Assembly (NCBI GenBank): GCA_024644185.1
Contig: JAHELM010000061.1
Coordinates: forward strand, 1-9,064
Length of the DNA: 9,064 bases
Direction: 5' to 3'
From: Rhodospirillales bacterium
Lineage (GTDB): Bacteria > Pseudomonadota > Alphaproteobacteria > UBA8366 > JADFVY01
The notes beneath the pieces were generated by a model. That model did not search any database, was not told where the DNA came from, and saw only the letters and a program-made list of their open reading frames with translations. The number at the start of each line of letters is the position of its first letter. The first letter of the stretch is position 1. Positions 6,387 to 9,064 of this stretch are shown piece after piece. The position numbers and the translations under genes were made by a program.

Positions 6387-6452
6387 GGCGTCCGTGTCGG
6401 ACGCCCGCGAATGTCGCCACCTTCTGGCGCCGGACGTTTCCGGCCACGCCAG
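6387..6452 (-). terminator. Possible terminator region: two stem-loops after the export gene
   Basis: Directly after the export gene stop, arms CTGGCG/CGCCAG (6424-6429, 6447-6452) enclose an inner stem CCGGA/TCCGG (6430-6434, 6439-6443) with a small bulge. A second hairpin, GGCGTCCG/CGGACGCC with a 3-base loop, lies at 6387-6405. Neither is followed by a T-tract on the minus strand, so Rho-independent termination is not clear. They may protect the 3' end or mark an unusual terminator. Confidence 0.4.
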
Positions 6453-7109
6453 CTATTGCCAGTACCCGCCAGGAACGACGACGACGTCGCCGCTCTTCAA
6501 CAGGATGTTGTTCTCCAGGCCGATTCCTTTCTTTATCTGGCTGTAATCGAACACGTAAACATTCTCCCGTCCGTTTTCGCGGCGGATGATCTTTATCTGC
6601 GGCTCGCTGGCCTGGACAGTCAGGCCGCCGGCCAGACTCAGGGCCTGCAAGACGTCGATCCGCCGGGTCGTTTGAAATTCACCCGGTTTGGCGACATGGC
6701 CGATGACATAGACGCTGTTGCCGGCGACCTGGCGAATTGAAACCGTTACGACGGGATAGGGAATATATTTCGTTATGCGCGTGGTCAGTTCTTTCTGGAT
6801 ATCCGAAGCGCTGCGTCCGGCAGCCTTGATGAATCCGACCAGGGGGAAGGCGATCATGCCGTCCGGCAGCACCAGCACCTCCTTCTCCATGCCGACTTCT
6901 TTCCAGACAGAGATTTCGAGGATATCGCCGGGGTTCAACAGATAGTCGCCGGTCTCGGCCGGTGTCGCCGTCGGTGTGGGCAGGGGCGCGGCGGCGGACG
7001 CCGTCGCGGCGGAATTCTGCGGTGCGACCTGCCCGGCCTCGCAACCGGCAACCAGGAACACGGCCGCGAGGAGGGCCATCAGCCCGCGAACATTCATCCG
7101 GTCGGCCAC
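6453..7109 (-). CDS. Wza-type polysaccharide export lipoprotein
   Basis: This small outer-membrane export protein (218 aa from the chosen GTG at 7109) has a lipoprotein signal: a basic N-region, the hydrophobic stretch LMALLAAVFLVAGC and a lipobox LVAGC whose Cys would be lipidated. An Ala/Pro/Thr-rich linker follows. The polysaccharide-export domain begins at YLLNPGDILEISVWKE and continues to VVTVSIRQ. A single SLBB-like domain follows (NSVYVIGHVAKPGEFQ through VDVLQALSLAGGLT-type sequence), and the C-terminus is GDVVVVPGGYWQ. It lacks the long C-terminal barrel helix region of E. coli Wza, so it resembles the compact exporters of exosortase-type loci. A frame extending to a TTG at 7124 also has a G-rich stretch upstream; GTG at 7109 is preferred because AGGGGG sits five bases before it and the signal peptide is well proportioned. 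An ATG at 7097 is a third option, with a weak ribosome site. It stands alone between two long gaps. Confidence 0.9.
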   Translation of the reverse strand: MADRMNVRGLMALLAAVFLVAGCEAGQVAPQNSAATASAAAPLPTPTATPAETGDYLLNPGDILEISVWKEVGMEKEVLVLPDGMIAFPLVGFIKAAGRSASDIQKELTTRITKYIPYPVVTVSIRQVAGNSVYVIGHVAKPGEFQTTRRIDVLQALSLAGGLTVQASEPQIKIIRRENGRENVYVFDYSQIKKGIGLENNILLKSGDVVVVPGGYWQ

Positions 7110-7256
7110 GAAATCCCCCTTCAAGGTTTTCCCCCGGGGCTTCCCTTCGCCAATGCATCTTTTTTTTGAGCCACCCCGCGGTCCGCAAGCGGCCGCCGCA
7201 GCCTTGTCCTCCCCGCGGCATCTGTTTCATGATGCTGCAAACCGGACATCGCGAAT

Positions 7257-7283
7257 CTTATAGAGAGTACTCCCTCAATTCAA
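7257..7283 (-). promoter_or_regulatory. Candidate promoter for the export gene with internal palindrome
   Basis: On the minus strand TTGAAT (7283-7278) and TATAAG (7262-7257) are 15 bases apart, a little short of the ideal 17. The spacer carries a near-perfect 14-base palindrome, AGAGAGTACTCCCT (7262-7275), with a perfect 8-base core GAGTACTC. A regulator binding there would sit between the two promoter boxes. The leader to the GTG would be about 140 bases. Confidence 0.35.
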
Positions 7284-7336
7284 GGTGGACCAGGTTCGGC
7301 GACATGGGCCGCGACAATTCGCCGGGTGCCACCCTT

Positions 7337-7354
7337 CGCCGGGACAGTCCGGCG
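7337..7354 (-). terminator. Stem-loop after the FemAB-like gene
   Basis: Perfect 6-base arms CGCCGG and CCGGCG enclose a 6-base loop, starting 13 bases after the FemAB-like stop codon. No T-run follows on the minus strand, so it is a weak terminator candidate or an mRNA 3'-end stabiliser. Confidence 0.3.
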
Positions 7355-7366
7355 CCTTCCCCCGAG

Positions 7367-8473
7367 TTATGGAATGCTGCGAACGATCAATGGCCCCAAC
7401 ATCCGGGTCAGCGGCACCGGCAGGTGTTGCCAGACACGAATTGCCGCCCGGTATTTCGGGTTTTCCGGGTTCAGCTCGGAAATTTTTCCGTTCGCATCGA
7501 CGAGATATTGCCAATAAAGCTGAACCGGGCGGGCGCCCCATTGTTTCTTGAAATTGAAAGTGCCTTCGTGGGACTCGTTGCGGGTCGAGCGCCCGAAATC
7601 GAATTTCCTGAAACCCTGATCGATGGCGTACCGGATCGCTTCCCAATAGAGCAAGTTATTGGGGCAAAGCGCCCGATAGTCCCGGATCGACGACACCCAG
7701 GGAAATTCCAGCGTATCGCGATACCACAGCGCGACCGCGGCGCCGATTGCCCGGCCTTCGTGGCGGACGGCAAAGATACGCACGGAATCGGGAAAGGATT
7801 CCAGGAGATTCCGGAAGAAACCGATGCCCAGTACGGGCGTGCCCAGATCGCGCATATTGCGGGCGAAGACGCCGTAGAATTCGTCCAGCAGATCGAGACC
7901 GCCGATTGCCGGTTCGAGCTTCGCCTTCTCGGCCCGGCGGATGCGATTGCGGATCTCGGAACGGAAGCCCTTCCACTGGCTGTCGGCGTCATCCGCCAGA
8001 TCCAGAATCATGGTCACCTTGTGCTGTCGCGTCGGCAGACCGTCGCGGAAAGACTCCAGATGGCGCAATTCCACGAATTCCGCGCCGCTGTCATGCCGGA
8101 TCCGTTCGGCCCGCTCCAGCAGCAGCTTGGCGGCGGGTTCTGTCCCGCAGACAAGGCCGCCGTAATTCACGAATGGCATCGAAACCAGGAAATGCCCGAA
8201 AATCCTGCTGCGCATCTCGACCAGCGGCAGCACCCCGTGGCATTCGCCGGTGCCGGACAGAGCGGCCAGATAGTGGCAGCGATGGCCGAAGCCCTTCTCG
8301 ATAACCTGCTTCCAGGCATGCTGGTGATAAAATGTCGCGTTGGGCGCTGCGTTGACAAACCTGTCCCACGCACTGCTGTCCAGGTCCTCGATGACCGTAC
8401 TGCCCGCCACTGAACAGGATCCCCGGCCGTGGAATCGCCGCAAGAAGATAGGTCCGGCTCGCGAACGCAGCAT
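7367..8473 (-). CDS. FemAB/GNAT-like transferase, XrtA-associated type
   Basis: With its start at 8473 this is a 368-aa cytoplasmic protein of the FemAB-like GNAT group. The N-terminal lobe has EDLDSSAWDRFVNAAPNATF and YHQHAWKQVIEKGFGH (about 27-64) and MPFVNYGGL (about 99-107). A basic helix SEIRNRIRRAEKA follows (about 172-184). The C-terminal GNAT lobe has GTPVLGIGFF (about 211-220), FAVRHEGRAIGAAVALW, a long helix NNLLYWEAIRYAIDQGF leading to KFDFGRST (about 272-297), and FNFKKQWGA (306-314). FemAB-like proteins of this type accompany exosortase polysaccharide loci; a role in acyl or aminoacyl modification is inferred. The frame extends upstream to an ATG at 8761, but that would overlap the divergent gene starting at 8666 and add about 96 low-similarity residues. 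The ATG at 8473 has AGGGG six bases upstream. An ATG at 8596 is the other alternative and lacks a ribosome site. Confidence 0.85.
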   Translation of the reverse strand: MLRSRAGPIFLRRFHGRGSCSVAGSTVIEDLDSSAWDRFVNAAPNATFYHQHAWKQVIEKGFGHRCHYLAALSGTGECHGVLPLVEMRSRIFGHFLVSMPFVNYGGLVCGTEPAAKLLLERAERIRHDSGAEFVELRHLESFRDGLPTRQHKVTMILDLADDADSQWKGFRSEIRNRIRRAEKAKLEPAIGGLDLLDEFYGVFARNMRDLGTPVLGIGFFRNLLESFPDSVRIFAVRHEGRAIGAAVALWYRDTLEFPWVSSIRDYRALCPNNLLYWEAIRYAIDQGFRKFDFGRSTRNESHEGTFNFKKQWGARPVQLYWQYLVDANGKISELNPENPKYRAAIRVWQHLPVPLTRMLGPLIVRSIP

Positions 8474-8479
8474 ATTGCA

Positions 8480-8484
8480 CCCCT
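8480..8484 (-). promoter_or_regulatory. Shine-Dalgarno AGGGG deciding the FemAB-like start
   Basis: AGGGG on the minus strand ends six bases before the ATG at 8473. Neither in-frame upstream ATG (8596, 8761) has a comparable sequence, which favours the shorter protein and leaves a 192-base divergent promoter region. Confidence 0.5.
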
Positions 8485-8623
8485 GCGCATTATCAAAGTC
8501 CGGAGGCGGTTGCCGGGCCGGATGCGAGAATGTGTCGCGGGTCGGCTCGTATCCCGCCTGATAATTCGGTGCTGCAACGAAAGAAGTACGTGCCATAATG
8601 CCGCTGCTGGCGGGGCGCCAACC

Positions 8624-8635
8624 GGGCAATTGCCC
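8624..8635. promoter_or_regulatory. 12-base palindrome in the divergent region
   Basis: GGGCAATTGCCC is a perfect 12-base palindrome. It lies 30 bases upstream of the plus-strand ATG at 8666, between two divergent genes. It could be an operator or a leader hairpin for the plus-strand gene. GC-rich flanks raise the chance background. Confidence 0.3.
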
Positions 8636-8665
8636 CGGGGCCTCCACGAAACTGCGTGAAGCCGG

Positions 8666-9064
8666 ATGAGCGGAACTTACAGCCTGCAAGTGGTCCAGCG
8701 CCTCGTTGATGACCTGAGCGCTGCCGGAATCCGCTATTGCCACTGGAAGGGCAGCGAGCATCTCGCTGCGACACTGTCCGGGCAGGGCGATCTTGATCTG
8801 CTTTTTTCCCGCGACGATCTGCTGAAGGTTTCGGGGATTTTTGCCAATCTGGGGTTCAGGCCATACCGGGCGGCGGCCTGCAAGTACAGCAGCGGCGTCA
8901 TGGATTTCGTGGGCCTCGACGAGCTATCGGGAAAGATCGTCCACCTCCACACTTATTTCCGGCTGGTCATGGGCGATCCCCAGCTTCAGGAATACAGGCT
9001 GCCCTGGGAAGAAGAAATTCTGGCGTCGGCTTCGCCGGCCCATGAGGAAATTTCGATGCCGATC
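8666..9064 (+). CDS. Nucleotidyltransferase-like protein, 3' end off the right edge
   Basis: The frame runs from ATG 8666 through 133 codons to the window edge; an in-frame TGA at 8657-8659 fixes the start near here. Residues G29-S30, eleven residues, then D42-L-D44-L (in YCHWKGSEHL and GDLDLLFSRDD) match the hG[GS]-x9-13-Dh[DE]h pattern of pol-beta nucleotidyltransferases. VHLHTYFRLVMGD (92-104) and YRLPWEEEIL (110-119) resemble, from memory, proteins of polysaccharide loci in which this domain precedes a thymidylate-kinase-like P-loop domain; the second domain, if present, lies outside the window. No signal peptide or membrane segment is seen. It is the only plus-strand gene and is transcribed divergently from the FemAB-like gene, with 192 bases between starts. 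The ribosome site is weak (GAAG close to the ATG). The substrate is unknown. Confidence 0.75.
   Translation, partial: MSGTYSLQVVQRLVDDLSAAGIRYCHWKGSEHLAATLSGQGDLDLLFSRDDLLKVSGIFANLGFRPYRAAACKYSSGVMDFVGLDELSGKIVHLHTYFRLVMGDPQLQEYRLPWEEEILASASPAHEEISMPI

Larger units (their letters stand above)
6004..6452. other. Long AT-rich regulatory gap
   Basis: This 449-base gap separates the export gene from the epimerase operon. Its middle is strikingly AT-rich: about 32% GC in 6151-6200 and about 23% in 6231-6290 by hand count, against GC-rich flanking genes. It holds the CtrA-like motif, candidate promoter, inverted repeat, leader hairpin and the stem-loops after the export gene. The only small frame of note is a weak 28-codon one on the minus strand (6315-6229). 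No transposase remnant or long terminal repeat was seen. Confidence 0.7.
7110..7366. other. Gap between FemAB-like and export genes
   Basis: This 257-base stretch holds no convincing gene. It contains a stem-loop just after the FemAB-like stop, a candidate minus-strand promoter with a palindrome, and a run of eight T at 7160-7167 on the plus strand. Plus-strand open frames here continue antisense to the flanking genes and look like shadows. Confidence 0.5.

Noticed and set aside
7160..7167. Run of eight T on the plus strand as a terminator
   Set aside because: No stable stem precedes it on the plus strand and no plus-strand gene ends there; on the minus strand it is an A-run.
7320..7340. Possible sigma54 promoter: TGGCAC on the minus strand after the FemAB-like gene
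   Set aside because: No GC dinucleotide lies at the required spacing; the nearest TTGT is about three bases too far.
6962..8413. Plus-strand open frame of 483 codons across the export gene start, the gap and the FemAB-like gene
   Set aside because: It spans two convincing minus-strand genes and their promoter region, and its protein is low-complexity with no domain.
8575..8597. Possible sigma54 promoter upstream of the FemAB-like gene: TGGCACG and TTGCA on the minus strand
   Set aside because: Both boxes match, but they are about seven bases too far apart for sigma54.
8474..8761. N-terminal extension of the FemAB-like frame to an ATG at 8761
   Set aside because: It overlaps the start of the well-supported divergent gene, lacks a ribosome site, and is not like the family's N-terminus.

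Overview
This window is part of a gene cluster that makes and exports a cell-surface polysaccharide in a high-GC Gram-negative bacterium. A Wza-type outer-membrane export lipoprotein, a Wzz/GumC-type chain-length protein and a separate cytoplasmic BY-kinase-like ATPase place it in the Proteobacteria. A perfect TTAA-N7-TTAAC motif, the CtrA consensus, in the main regulatory gap suggests an alphaproteobacterium; this is inference. Several products resemble families that accompany exosortase A (XrtA/PEP-CTERM) loci: the ExeA-like ATPase, the split tyrosine-kinase-like protein, the three-helix chain-length protein, the export lipoprotein and the FemAB-like protein. The exosortase and any PEP-CTERM substrate are not in the window.

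Layout, in order of minus-strand transcription (right to left). A FemAB/GNAT-like transferase (8473-7367) is followed by a 257-base gap with a candidate promoter and palindrome. Next is the export lipoprotein (7109-6453), with stem-loops just after its stop codon. A 449-base gap follows; part of it is strongly AT-rich and carries a CtrA-like motif, a candidate sigma70 promoter, a 25-base inverted repeat and a GC-rich leader hairpin. Then come an NAD-dependent epimerase/dehydratase (6003-4900), the chain-length protein (4831-3089), the kinase-like ATPase (3071-2214, GTG start), the ExeA-like ATPase (2099-1194) and a GT4 glycosyltransferase (from 1197 off the left edge, GTG start, overlapping the ATPase stop by 4 bases). 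The last five genes look like one operon.

On the plus strand a single gene (8666 off the right edge) diverges from the FemAB-like gene. Its N-terminus carries a pol-beta-type nucleotidyltransferase motif and resembles proteins found in polysaccharide loci.

How the genes could work together (inferred): the epimerase supplies or modifies a nucleotide sugar, the glycosyltransferase extends a lipid-linked oligosaccharide, the chain-length protein and kinase control polymerisation, the export lipoprotein forms or gates the outer-membrane exit, and the ExeA-like ATPase and FemAB-like protein have accessory roles. No polymerase, flippase or initiating sugar-phosphate transferase lies in the window, so the cluster must extend beyond it or rely on genes elsewhere. 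No tRNA, rRNA, CRISPR array, insertion sequence or prophage gene was seen.
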